A DNA stretch of 16,171 bases from Actinomycetales bacterium (GCA_017849335.1 JAFIHP010000267.1:1-16171); one strand, 5' to 3'; counted from the first letter of the stretch, positions 1-6,710 are shown. Notes: generated by a model not told the origin, from the letters alone. Made by a program: numbers and translations.

Positions 1-455
1 GCCGCGGCGGCGACCCCGATGCCGACCAGGCTGATCGCGCCGGGATCGCTGAGCAGCATCACCGCGACGCCGACGAGGCCGAGGACGCCTCCGACCACCG
101 ATCGCGTGCGCAGGCTCTGGCCCAGGAGCAGGGCGGCCAGCGTCATCATCACCAGCGGCGATCCGGCCATGACCACGCTCGCGATCGACGTCGGCAACAG
201 CTGGGCGGCGACGTAGATGAGCACGAAGAACAGGCCCGCGTTGAGCGTGCCGAGGAGCAGCGACCGCCACCACCACGCGCCGTGGGGCAGTCGACGCGCC
301 AGGAGCAGCAGGAGCAGTCCGGCCGGGAGGGCGCGTAACGACGCGCCCCACAGCGGATGGTCGGCCGGGAGCAGGTGGCGGGTGACGAAGTAGGTCGAGC
401 CCCAGGCGACGGGCGCGACGACGGTGATCGCGCGCCACCGCCAGATGTCTTCCAT
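1..455 (-). CDS. EamA/DMT-family membrane transporter, N-terminal 151 residues (gene runs off the left edge)
   Basis: Reading leftward from ATG at 455, an open frame of 151 codons continues to the window edge without a stop. The start MEDIWRWRAITVVAPVAWGS is typical of drug/metabolite (EamA) transporters, including the early WGSTYFVTR stretch. About five hydrophobic helices follow (residues about 8-25, 33-52, 63-85, 88-110 and 118-134), matching the first half of a ten-helix EamA protein. Such carriers usually export small metabolites or drugs across the cytoplasmic membrane; the substrate cannot be read here. It is divergent from a MarR regulator, with 39 bases between the two start codons filled by overlapping palindromes, so MarR control is likely. 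A TAAGAT -10 element on this strand (468-463) ends 7 bases before the ATG and there is no Shine-Dalgarno, suggesting a leaderless mRNA. Confidence 0.88.
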   Translation of the reverse strand, partial: MEDIWRWRAITVVAPVAWGSTYFVTRHLLPADHPLWGASLRALPAGLLLLLLARRLPHGAWWWRSLLLGTLNAGLFFVLIYVAAQLLPTSIASVVMAGSPLVMMTLAALLLGQSLRTRSVVGGVLGLVGVAVMLLSDPGAISLVGIGVAAA

Positions 456-466
456 GGAAGACATCT
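443..466. promoter_or_regulatory. 24-bp perfect palindrome over the EamA start codon (putative MarR operator 1)
   Basis: Positions 443-466 form an uninterrupted perfect palindrome centred on CCATGG between 454 and 455, with half-site AGATGTCTTCC. It contains the transporter's start codon. It shares the TCTTCC-NN-GGAAGA core with the neighbouring 460-491 palindrome and overlaps it by 7 bases. MarR dimers typically bind such palindromes next to their own gene. Binding here would block the transporter's -10 region and translation start. Binding by this MarR is inferred. Confidence 0.7.
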
Positions 467-491
467 TATCTTCCCGGGAAGATAAGATGTC
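460..491. promoter_or_regulatory. 32-bp perfect palindrome with mirror-image divergent promoters (putative MarR operator 2)
   Basis: Positions 460-491 are a perfect 32-bp palindrome centred on CCCGGG between 475 and 476. Each strand therefore carries the same promoter-like arrangement: GACATC, a 17-bp spacer, then TAAGAT. On the plus strand these are 460-465 and 483-488; on the minus strand 491-486 and 468-463. The -10 elements end 6 bases before the MarR GTG (495) and 7 bases before the EamA ATG (455), the spacing expected for leaderless transcripts. The -35 match is only partial (GACA of TTGACA). One bound repressor would occlude both promoters. Confidence 0.7.
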
Positions 492-494
492 GTC

Positions 495-989
495 GTGGGT
501 TCAGCCGATGACCGGGTCGACCGGATCCGGGCCGAGTGGCAGCTCGAGCGCCCGGACCTCGACACGTCGCCGGTCGCGCTGATCGGACGCCTGCACCGTC
601 TCGCGGCGCACCTGACGCAGCGCTTGTGCGACGTCTACGCGGAGTTCGGGCTGGCCGAGGGGGAGTTCGACGTGCTGGCCGCGCTCCGGCGCGCCGGACC
701 GCCCTACGAGCGCGTCGCCGGAGAGCTGGCCACGGTCACGATGGTGACAACGGGCGGACTGACCAAGCGGATCGACCGACTGGAGAGTGCCGGCCTCGTG
801 CGGCGCCGCCGGTCGACGGCGGACGGGCGAGAGCGCATGGTCCGGCTGACCGCGGCCGGCCGGCGCCTGATCGACGAGGCGTTCGCGGCTCATGTGGAGA
901 ACGAGCGCCGGCTGCTGGCCGTCCTGGACGCGGCGGACAGACGAGACCTGGAACGCATCCTGCGCCGCTGGCTGTCGGAGTTCGAGTAG
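495..989 (+). CDS. MarR-family transcriptional regulator
   Basis: A 164-residue protein of normal MarR length. An N-terminal helical dimerisation region (about 25-55) leads into a winged helix (about 56-120). The recognition helix is around VTTGGLTKRIDRLESAGLV (84-102) and the wing is STADGRERMVRLT (107-119), the usual MarR D-G-R wing motif. C-terminal helices (125-164) complete the dimer interface. The GTG at 495 is chosen because a TAAGAT -10 element ends 6 bases upstream and no Shine-Dalgarno is present, as for leaderless actinobacterial genes. It probably represses itself and the divergent EamA exporter through the palindromes at 443-491 and is released by a ligand that may be the exporter's substrate. 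No conserved redox cysteine pair is evident: only one cysteine (Cys45). Confidence 0.93.
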   Translation: MGSADDRVDRIRAEWQLERPDLDTSPVALIGRLHRLAAHLTQRLCDVYAEFGLAEGEFDVLAALRRAGPPYERVAGELATVTMVTTGGLTKRIDRLESAGLVRRRRSTADGRERMVRLTAAGRRLIDEAFAAHVENERRLLAVLDAADRRDLERILRRWLSEFE

Positions 990-1020
990 GCGTCGACGCG
1001 TCGTCGGTACCCCGATCAAA

Positions 1021-1039
1021 TAAGGTTAGCCTTGCCTTA
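1021..1039 (+). promoter_or_regulatory. DtxR/IdeR-type iron box at the start of the siderophore-interacting protein gene
   Basis: TAAGGTTAGCCTTGCCTTA matches the 19-bp DtxR/IdeR consensus TTAGGTTAGGCTAACCTAA at 14 of 19 positions, counted by eye. Its last base is the A of the ATG at 1039. It lies where an RNA polymerase -10 element (TTAGCCT) would sit for a leaderless transcript. Iron-loaded DtxR/IdeR would therefore repress the gene, in keeping with the product's role in iron release. Confidence 0.75.
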
Positions 1040-1938
1040 TGTCTGAGTCCCCCTACCTGCTCCACCACGTCCGCGTGACCGAGGTCCGGGACCTGAGCCC
1101 GACCTTCGCGCGGATCACGGTCTCCGGTCCCCGGCTCGACCGGGTCAAGCCGACGGGGCGCGACCAGCGGATCAAGATCTTCCTGCCCCTGCCGGACGTG
1201 GGCGTGACGACCGTGCCGACGGGCGAGGACTGGTACGCGGCGTGGCGCGGCCTCCCGGACGAGCACCGGAACCCCATGCGCACCTACACCGTCCGCGCGG
1301 TCCGTCCGTCGGAGCGCGAGCTCGACCTCGACGTCGTCCGACACGGGCCGTCGGGCCCGGCCGGGGCGTGGATCGAGCGGGCCCGTCCCGGTGACGAGCT
1401 CGTCGTCTGCGCGCCGAACCTGTCGTACGAGGGGGACGCCGGCGGCATCGACTTCGATCCGCCCCGCGGAGTCAGGCGCGTGCTCCTCGCCGGCGACGAG
1501 ACGGCGGTGCCCGCGATCGCCTCGATCCTGGAGACCCTCCCGGACGACGTGGGTGGCCACGTCGTGGTGGAGGTCCCGTGCGTCGAGGATCTCGAGGTCA
1601 TCCCGACCCACGCGGGCGTCGAACGTTGGGTCGTGGTCCGAGGAGCCGTCCGGGGCGCGGCGCTGGTCGACGCAGTCCGCGAGGTGGCGCCGGGACTGGT
1701 GGCGGTCACCCGCCCCGTCGCGGACCTCGACGACGTCGATGTCGACGCCGACCTGCTCTGGGAGGTGCCCCGCGACGACGCATCGTCCGTCCGCACGGCC
1801 GAGGCGTACGCCTGGCTCGCGGGCGAGGCCGCCGTGATCAAGTCGTTGCGCCGCTACCTGGTGTCCGAGCTCGGCTGGGACCGGACGGCCGTCGCGTTCA
1901 TGGGCTACTGGCGGGACGGACGCGCCGAGGCGAACTGA
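1039..1938 (+). CDS. Siderophore-interacting protein (FAD-dependent ferric-siderophore reductase, ViuB/SIP family)
   Basis: A 299-residue cytoplasmic flavoprotein expected to reduce Fe(III)-siderophores after import, so that iron is released as Fe(II). The N-terminal FAD-binding barrel (about 8-125) carries the family motif RTYTVR (81-86), then RHGPSGPAGAW (101-111) and a following PGDEL element. The C-terminal NAD(P)H-like domain ends with AGEAAVIKSLRRYL and the family signature GYWRDGRAE near 289-297. The length is a little above many SIPs (about 250-280). An iron box overlaps the ATG, and no separate ribosome-binding site is seen. No siderophore synthesis or uptake genes are in the window, so it probably serves systems encoded elsewhere. 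It ends 108 bases before the glutamate decarboxylase start. Confidence 0.92.
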   Translation: MSESPYLLHHVRVTEVRDLSPTFARITVSGPRLDRVKPTGRDQRIKIFLPLPDVGVTTVPTGEDWYAAWRGLPDEHRNPMRTYTVRAVRPSERELDLDVVRHGPSGPAGAWIERARPGDELVVCAPNLSYEGDAGGIDFDPPRGVRRVLLAGDETAVPAIASILETLPDDVGGHVVVEVPCVEDLEVIPTHAGVERWVVVRGAVRGAALVDAVREVAPGLVAVTRPVADLDDVDVDADLLWEVPRDDASSVRTAEAYAWLAGEAAVIKSLRRYLVSELGWDRTAVAFMGYWRDGRAEAN

Positions 1939-2004
1939 CGTCGCCGCCAGGGTCGTCCGGATCGGTTGATCGTGCGCGGCACGTCGGGCGGGAGCCACCG
2001 AGCC

Positions 2005-2019
2005 GTGCCAGGCTGGCAC
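2005..2019. promoter_or_regulatory. Interrupted palindrome upstream of the glutamate decarboxylase gene
   Basis: GTGCCAG-G-CTGGCAC has perfect 7-base arms around one central base and ends 27 bases before the GTG start at 2047. The inner 13 bases also fit a T-N11-A pattern. It could be an operator. A one-base loop and no T-run argue against a terminator for the upstream gene. The binding protein is unknown. Confidence 0.4.
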
Positions 2020-2046
2020 ACGTCGACCGCGACCCGAGGAGCGTCC

Positions 2047-3435
2047 GTGCTGCATCCCCGCGACACCGTCCGTGACCAGCTCGACGACGACCTGTTCGCG
2101 TCGGCGGACCTGTCGATCGCCATGCCGAAGTACCGCATGCCCGATCACGAGCACGAGCCGCGGCACGCCTACCAGGTCGTCCACGACGAGCTCATGCTCG
2201 ACGGGAACTCGCGGCAGAACCTCGCCACGTTCTGCCAGACGTGGGTGGACCCGGAGATCCACGTGCTGATGAACGAGTCGATCGACAAGAACATGGTCGA
2301 CAAGGACGAGTACCCGCAGACGGCGGAGATCGAGCAGCGATGCGTCCACATGCTCGCGGACCTCTGGAACGCCCCCGAGGAGGCGAACAGCATCGGCACC
2401 TCGACCACCGGGTCGAGTGAGGCGGCGATGCTCGGCGGCATGGCGATGCTGTGGCGCTGGCGGGCCGCCCGTCGCGCGGCGGGGCTGTCCACCGACCGGC
2501 CGAACCTGGTCACCGGGCCCGTGCAGGTGTGCTGGCACAAGTTCGCCCGCTACTGGGACGTCGAACTGCGGGAGATCCCGATGGCAGCTGACCGCCTGAT
2601 CATGTCGGCCGACGAGGCCCTGGCCAGGGTCGACGAGATCACCATCGGTGTCGTGCCGACGCTCGGTGTCACCTTCACCGGACAGTACGAGCCGGTCGCG
2701 GAGGTCGCGGCCGCGCTCGACGCGTTGCAGGAGCGCACGGGGCTGGACGTCCCGATCCACGTCGACGGCGCCAGCGGCGGGTTCGTCGCCCCCTTCTGCG
2801 ACCCCGGCCTCGTCTGGGACTTCCGCCTTCCGCGGGTCCGCTCGATCAACGCCTCGGGGCACAAGTTCGGCCTGGCTCCGCTCGGGGTGGGGTGGGTCGT
2901 CTGGCGATCGGTGGACGACCTCCCGAAGGAGCTCATCTTCGACGTCAACTACCTCGGCGGGAACATGCCCTCGTTCGCGTTGAACTTCTCCCGCCCCGGC
3001 GGTCAGGTCGTCGCGCAGTACTACACGTTCCTCCGCCTGGGCCGGGAGGGCTATCGCAAGGTCCACGAGGCGAGCTACGCCACTGCCCGCTACCTCGCCG
3101 ACGAGATCGGCGCGATGGGCCCGTTCGAGGTGGTGTTCGACGGCCGTGGAGGAATCCCGGCCCTGTCCTGGGTGCTGCGCCCCGACGACGACCCGGGCTT
3201 CACCCTGTTCGACCTCGCGGACCGGCTGCGTGCCCGCGGCTGGCAGGTCCCGGCGTACACGCTGCCGCCCGACCGGACCGAGACCGCCATCCAGCGCATC
3301 CTCGTTCGGCGGGACCTCTCGCGCGACACCGCGGCGCTGCTGCTGGACGACTACCGGCGAGCCGTCGAGCACCTTCGGCGCCACCCGCAGAGCGCGCCGC
3401 TGACGGAGGAGGAAGCCGGTGGCTTCCGGCACTGA
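2047..3435 (+). CDS. gadB: Glutamate decarboxylase (PLP-dependent, GadA/GadB type)
   Basis: A 462-residue enzyme (E. coli GadB has 466) expected to convert glutamate to GABA and CO2, consuming a proton in the cytoplasm. The PLP-binding lysine is Lys273 in INASGHKFGLAPLGVGW. The cofactor-ring aspartate is probably Asp240 in HVDGASGGFVAPF. The N-terminal TWVDPEIHVLMNESIDKNMV and SIGTSTTGSSEA blocks are characteristic. The GTG at 2047 is preferred over an upstream in-frame TTG (1966) because GAGGAG (2036-2041) lies 5 bases before it. The protein ends GGFRH, like the histidine-bearing tail that closes the E. coli active site at neutral pH. No gadC-type glutamate/GABA antiporter is nearby. The end of the gene holds the ribosome-binding site and start of aidB. 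Confidence 0.95.
   Translation: MLHPRDTVRDQLDDDLFASADLSIAMPKYRMPDHEHEPRHAYQVVHDELMLDGNSRQNLATFCQTWVDPEIHVLMNESIDKNMVDKDEYPQTAEIEQRCVHMLADLWNAPEEANSIGTSTTGSSEAAMLGGMAMLWRWRAARRAAGLSTDRPNLVTGPVQVCWHKFARYWDVELREIPMAADRLIMSADEALARVDEITIGVVPTLGVTFTGQYEPVAEVAAALDALQERTGLDVPIHVDGASGGFVAPFCDPGLVWDFRLPRVRSINASGHKFGLAPLGVGWVVWRSVDDLPKELIFDVNYLGGNMPSFALNFSRPGGQVVAQYYTFLRLGREGYRKVHEASYATARYLADEIGAMGPFEVVFDGRGGIPALSWVLRPDDDPGFTLFDLADRLRARGWQVPAYTLPPDRTETAIQRILVRRDLSRDTAALLLDDYRRAVEHLRRHPQSAPLTEEEAGGFRH
3405..3415 (+). promoter_or_regulatory. Strong Shine-Dalgarno for aidB inside the gadB coding end
   Basis: GGAGGAGGAAG lies within the last codons of the decarboxylase, a few bases before the GTG at 3419. 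It encodes the EEEAG part of the decarboxylase tail, so the sequence serves both as protein code and ribosome-binding site and supports translational coupling. Confidence 0.75.
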
Positions 3436-5092
3436 TCGCCCGCACCGCACGCACGTCGTCGAGAACCAGTCGCCGCCACGTGTCGACGTCGACGAGTTCG
3501 CCACGAACGTGCCGCTCGTCGAGGCTGTCGTCCGGTACGACGCCGGCGGGTCGGTGCCGGCGCTCGCCGGCATCGGGCGCCTCGTCGGGGGTGCGGAGTT
3601 CCAGGACGACGCCGTGCGAGCGAACACGAACGACCCCGTGCTCCGGGCGTTCGACCGGTGGGGCAACCGGATCGACGAGGTCGACTACGACCCGGCGTAC
3701 CACACGATCATCGCCGCCGCCGTCGCGGCGGGAGCGCACACGAGCGCCTGGGCGGACCCGGGCCCGGGTGCCAACGTGGTGCGCGCCGCGACGTTCTTCC
3801 TCTTCGCGCAGGTCGAGCCGGGACATGCCTGCCCCGTCTCGATGAGCCACGCGGCGGTGCCGACCCTCTCGGTCCAGCCCGACCTGGCGGCCACGTGGGT
3901 GCCGCGGCTGCTGTCGAGGGACTACGACCCGCAGCTGGGTTCCGGCGGCAAGACCAGCGCCCTCGTCGGGATGGCCATGACGGAGAAGCAGGGCGGCTCG
4001 GACGTCCGCGCCAACCGGACCGTGGCGGTTCCCGTCGATGGAGGGGGGCCGGGTACGGCCTACCGGCTCACGGGCCACAAGTGGTTCTGCTCGGCGCCGA
4101 TGTCGGACGCGTTCTGCGTGCTCGCCCAGGCGACCGGGGCCGGCGGGGAGGGGCTGTCGTGCTTCCTCGTGCCGCGCGTGCTCCCGGACGGGAGCCGGAA
4201 CGCCTTCCTGATCCAGCGGCTCAAGGACAAGCTGGGCAACCGCGCGAACGCCTCGAGTGAGGTCGAGCTGGACGGGACGATCGGCCTCCTGGTCGGGGAG
4301 CCTGGACGCGGGGTGCGCACGATCATCGAGATGGTCGCCCGCACGCGGCTCGACTGCGTCATCGGCTCGGCCGCCGGCATGCGGCAGGCGGTCGCCGAGG
4401 CGGTCTGGCACGCCCGGCACCGGTCGGCGTTCGGTCGGCCTCTCGTCGACCAACCGGCCATGGCGGCGGTGCTCGCCGACCTGGCCCTGGAGTCCGAGGC
4501 GGCGACCTGGACGGCGATGCGGCTGGCCCGGGCGCACGACGACGACGCCGACGGCGAGGAGCGTGCGTTTCGCCGCTTGGCGACCGCCGTCGCCAAGTAC
4601 TGGGTCTGCAAGCGCGGTCCTCACCACGCGTACGAGGCGCTGGAGTGCCTGGGCGGCAACGGCTACACGGAGGACTTCCCGCTGGCTCGGCGGTATCGGG
4701 AGCAGCCGGTCATGGCCGTGTGGGAGGGGTCGGGCAATGTGATCGCGCTCGACGTCCTGCGTGCGATGTCGCGCGAGCCGCAGAGCGTCGAGGCGTTCGA
4801 CGCCCAGGTCGGGTTGGCCCGTGGCGCGTCGGGGACGCTCGACGCGCACCTCGATCGCGTCCGCGGCCACTGGCGCACGCTCGCGACGCTGGACGCCGAC
4901 CAGGCGCAGGCGCAGGCGCGCCGCGTCGTCGAGGACATGGCGCTCGCCCTGCAGGCGTCGCTGCTCGTGCGGTTCGCGCCGTCAGCGGTCGCCGAGGCGT
5001 TCGTGGGCGCGCGGCTCGGTGACGAGCGCGGCAGCCAGTACGGCGTCCTGCCCGCCGGCGCCGACACCGGTTCGATCCTGGCCCGCGCCTAG
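3419..5092 (+). CDS. aidB: AidB-type acyl-CoA dehydrogenase-like flavoprotein (alkylation/acid-stress response)
   Basis: A 557-residue protein that parallels E. coli AidB (541 residues) along its length. Blocks recalled as shared include MTEKQGGSDV (187-196), LTGHKWFCS, RLKDKLGNRANASSEVE, the GGNGY block near 415-419, and VWEGSGN with Glu436 at the position of the AidB/acyl-CoA dehydrogenase catalytic-type glutamate. AidB is an FAD protein of the isovaleryl-CoA dehydrogenase branch that binds DNA and is induced by alkylating agents; its true substrate is debated. The last 110 residues (DNA-binding part in E. coli) are much less similar. The GTG start overlaps the gadB end by 17 bases behind a strong Shine-Dalgarno, so the two are almost surely one transcript. 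The stop shares CTAG with the convergent hydrolase. Confidence 0.92.
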   Translation: MASGTDRPHRTHVVENQSPPRVDVDEFATNVPLVEAVVRYDAGGSVPALAGIGRLVGGAEFQDDAVRANTNDPVLRAFDRWGNRIDEVDYDPAYHTIIAAAVAAGAHTSAWADPGPGANVVRAATFFLFAQVEPGHACPVSMSHAAVPTLSVQPDLAATWVPRLLSRDYDPQLGSGGKTSALVGMAMTEKQGGSDVRANRTVAVPVDGGGPGTAYRLTGHKWFCSAPMSDAFCVLAQATGAGGEGLSCFLVPRVLPDGSRNAFLIQRLKDKLGNRANASSEVELDGTIGLLVGEPGRGVRTIIEMVARTRLDCVIGSAAGMRQAVAEAVWHARHRSAFGRPLVDQPAMAAVLADLALESEAATWTAMRLARAHDDDADGEERAFRRLATAVAKYWVCKRGPHHAYEALECLGGNGYTEDFPLARRYREQPVMAVWEGSGNVIALDVLRAMSREPQSVEAFDAQVGLARGASGTLDAHLDRVRGHWRTLATLDADQAQAQARRVVEDMALALQASLLVRFAPSAVAEAFVGARLGDERGSQYGVLPAGADTGSILARA

Positions 5093-5922
5093 CTCCGGTC
5101 GGTCCCGTCGGACAGGAAGTCGACGACCAGCCGGACGAATCGGTCTGACTGCTCGATCTGGGTCCAGTGGCCACAACGTCCGAACACGTGCAGCTGGGCG
5201 TTCGGGATCAGGTCGAGCAGCCGCAGCGAGGACGACAGCGGGATGATGCGGTCCTCGCGCCCGTGGACGAGCAGCGTGTCGTGCGGCACGGCCGCGAGCA
5301 CGTCGTCGGGGAGGCAGAGCGCGTCGAGTGCCGTCTGCCGCGGGGGCGGGAAGGACGGGGCGAACGCCTCCTGGGTGCCCGGTCGCACCGAGGCGTCGTA
5401 CCTCAGCTGTGCCAGGTCGTCGGTGACGAGGCGCGGGTCGTAGGCGAACAGGTCGAGGAGAGCGCGCATGTTCGCGACGCTCGGCTCGTAGCCCCAGACC
5501 GCGTCGAGCCCGGGCGTGATCTCGAATCGCGTACCCACGCTGCCCATGAGCACGAGGCGTCGCACGCGGTCGGGGCTGCTGGCCGCGAGTGACAGGGCGA
5601 GGGCGCCGCCGAAGGAGTTGCCCACCACGTGCACCGACTCCAGGCCGAGCGCGTCGAGCAGCCCGACGACGTGGGCGGTCCAGGCGGGCAGGTCGTACCC
5701 GAAACCGTCCGGCCGCTCGGTGAAGCCGAAGCCGACGACGTCGGGGGCGATGACGGTGAACCGCTCGGCGAGCGGCGGGATCGTCAGCCGCCAGTTCGCC
5801 CATGCGGTCACCCCTGGACCCGATCCGTGGAGCAGCAGCACCGGATCGCCCGAGCCGGCGAGGTGGACGTTGGTCGCGATGGCGTCGGCGTCGATGGACT
5901 GGCCGATCTCCGGGGTCGTCAC
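5089..5922 (-). CDS. Alpha/beta-hydrolase resembling meta-cleavage-product hydrolases (XylF/DmpD/MhpC type)
   Basis: A 277-residue alpha/beta-fold hydrolase. The oxyanion-hole block is LLLHGSGPGVTAWANWR, and the nucleophile is Ser103 in GNSFGG. The acid is Asp224 in HGREDRIIP and the base is His252 in GRCGHWTQIE. The SGPG...W.NWR pattern and CGHW ending are typical of enzymes that split C-C bonds of ring-cleavage products (2-hydroxymuconic semialdehyde hydrolase group). However, no dioxygenase, hydratase or aldolase gene is present, so the substrate is open. The GTG at 5922 is chosen because GAAGGA lies 7 bases upstream on the minus strand; the GTG at 5928, two codons earlier, would be too close to that site. 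It is convergent with aidB: both end in TAG within the same CTAG. It may be co-transcribed with the small gene ending at 5983. Confidence 0.9.
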   Translation of the reverse strand: MTTPEIGQSIDADAIATNVHLAGSGDPVLLLHGSGPGVTAWANWRLTIPPLAERFTVIAPDVVGFGFTERPDGFGYDLPAWTAHVVGLLDALGLESVHVVGNSFGGALALSLAASSPDRVRRLVLMGSVGTRFEITPGLDAVWGYEPSVANMRALLDLFAYDPRLVTDDLAQLRYDASVRPGTQEAFAPSFPPPRQTALDALCLPDDVLAAVPHDTLLVHGREDRIIPLSSSLRLLDLIPNAQLHVFGRCGHWTQIEQSDRFVRLVVDFLSDGTDRS

Positions 5923-5982
5923 AGACACATCCTTCGTCCCGCCGGCGACGAGGGGAACGTGTGGTCCGCCACCCGGAACGTT

Positions 5983-6153
5983 CTACTCGGCGAGGGTCAT
6001 CCGGACCCTGACCACGTCGACCTCGGCCAGGCGCTTCCGCCGGCGGACGTCCTTCTTGACCGGGAGCACGTAGGTCTGCGCCTCGTTGCTGGGGAACACC
6101 GACGTCGACCACGTCCACACAGGCGCGTCGAACGCGAACTCGCCGGCTTCCAT
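5983..6153 (-). CDS. Short DUF1905-like protein, apparently lacking the middle of the domain
   Basis: A 56-residue protein starting at the only in-frame ATG (6153); longer starts would have to use TTG at 6228. The C-terminal two thirds, TSVFPSNEAQTYVLPVKKDV and the following RRRKRL, look like the end of DUF1905 (W.TSLFP...GTYLLPVK..VR...GL..GD). The N-terminal FAFDAPVWTW (6-15) looks like that domain's first strand. The roughly 35 residues normally between these parts are absent, and the usual G-D before the last strand reads E-V-D. This suggests an in-frame internal deletion, giving either a compact protein or a decaying gene. It lies 60 bases upstream of the hydrolase start and is divergent from the toxin-antitoxin operon. 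DUF1905 function is unknown. The family match is by memory and moderate. Confidence 0.55.
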   Translation of the reverse strand: MEAGEFAFDAPVWTWSTSVFPSNEAQTYVLPVKKDVRRRKRLAEVDVVRVRMTLAE

Positions 6154-6206
6154 GGGCGCATCGTCCCACGGACGCCCCGACTGGCGGCGGAGCGTCGGAC
6201 GTTCGG

Positions 6207-6217
6207 CATACCATATG
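6207..6217. promoter_or_regulatory. Small inverted repeat upstream of the antitoxin (possible autoregulatory site)
   Basis: CATA-CCA-TATG is an 11-base inverted repeat 43 bases before the antitoxin ATG, between the two divergent genes. Antitoxins of this class often bind inverted repeats at their own promoter. The arms are only four bases long, so chance occurrence is a real possibility. Confidence 0.25.
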
Positions 6218-6260
6218 ACGGCACACAAGTAGTCAGATGAAACAACGTGAGGAGGAGGCC

Positions 6261-6710
6261 ATGGCCAGCCGCGCTGCCGTGTCGGCTCGGACGGGCGAGC
6301 TCGATGCGCCGCCCCGACCGGACACCGACCTGCGTGACGCGACCACGCGGAATCGACTCACGGCCGCCGCGCTGCCGGCATTGCTCCGCCTGTCCGATGC
6401 GTGGTCGCTGACCGACCAGCAGACCGCCGACCTCCTGGGGGGCATCTCCCTGAGCACGCTGCGCCGCTGGCGCAGGGCCGCACCGGATGACCTCGGGGTC
6501 GATGGTCTGACGCGGGCGTCCTACCTGCTGGGCATCTACCGCGCCCTGCACGTCCTGCTCGACGACGCCAACGCCGACCGATGGATCACGCAGGCGAACG
6601 ACGGTCCCATGTTCGGTGGCCGGACACCGCTCGAGGTCGTCCTGCGTGGCGGCATTCCGGCGATGGACCGGGTACGGGGGTACCTCGACGGGGTCCGAGG
6701 CGGGCAGTGA
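6261..6710 (+). CDS. Antitoxin of MbcA/Xre-RES type (HTH plus DUF2384-like C-terminus)
   Basis: A 149-residue protein. After a disordered, charged N-terminus (1-30), a helix-turn-helix-like region (about 35-75) contains LTDQQTADLLGGISLSTLRRW, where the residues after GIS form the recognition helix. A helical segment (84-110) follows. The C-terminal GRTPLEVVLRGGIPAMDRVRGYLDGVRGG matches the antitoxin/toxin-binding DUF2384 pattern (P...L..G....L..V..YLD..RGG). It should neutralise the RES toxin encoded immediately downstream and repress the operon. The ATG at 6261 is chosen because AGGAGG (6250-6255) is 5 bases upstream; the ATG at 6237 has no such site. The stop overlaps the toxin's GTG (GTGA, 6707-6710). 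Confidence 0.9.
   Translation: MASRAAVSARTGELDAPPRPDTDLRDATTRNRLTAAALPALLRLSDAWSLTDQQTADLLGGISLSTLRRWRRAAPDDLGVDGLTRASYLLGIYRALHVLLDDANADRWITQANDGPMFGGRTPLEVVLRGGIPAMDRVRGYLDGVRGGQ

Noticed and set aside
1966..2046. TTG start giving the decarboxylase 27 more residues
   Set aside because: The extra residues are unlike the family, and GAGGAG is ideally placed for GTG at 2047.
736..3666. 976-codon open frame on the minus strand across marR, SIP and gadB
   Set aside because: It mirrors well-recognised plus-strand genes, is Arg/Val/Asp-rich low-complexity text, and is expected in DNA of this GC content.
5976..5983. GAACGTTC palindrome as a LexA/SOS box
   Set aside because: Actinobacterial SOS boxes need four bases between GAAC and GTTC; here there are none.
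4982..6226. 414-codon minus-strand frame over the hydrolase and DUF1905 region
   Set aside because: A different frame from the hydrolase with its catalytic motifs; arginine-rich shadow.
6581..6706. Longer RES toxin start inside the antitoxin
   Set aside because: It would add an arginine-rich tail read from antitoxin codons; the GTG overlapping the antitoxin stop fits an ordinary coupled pair.
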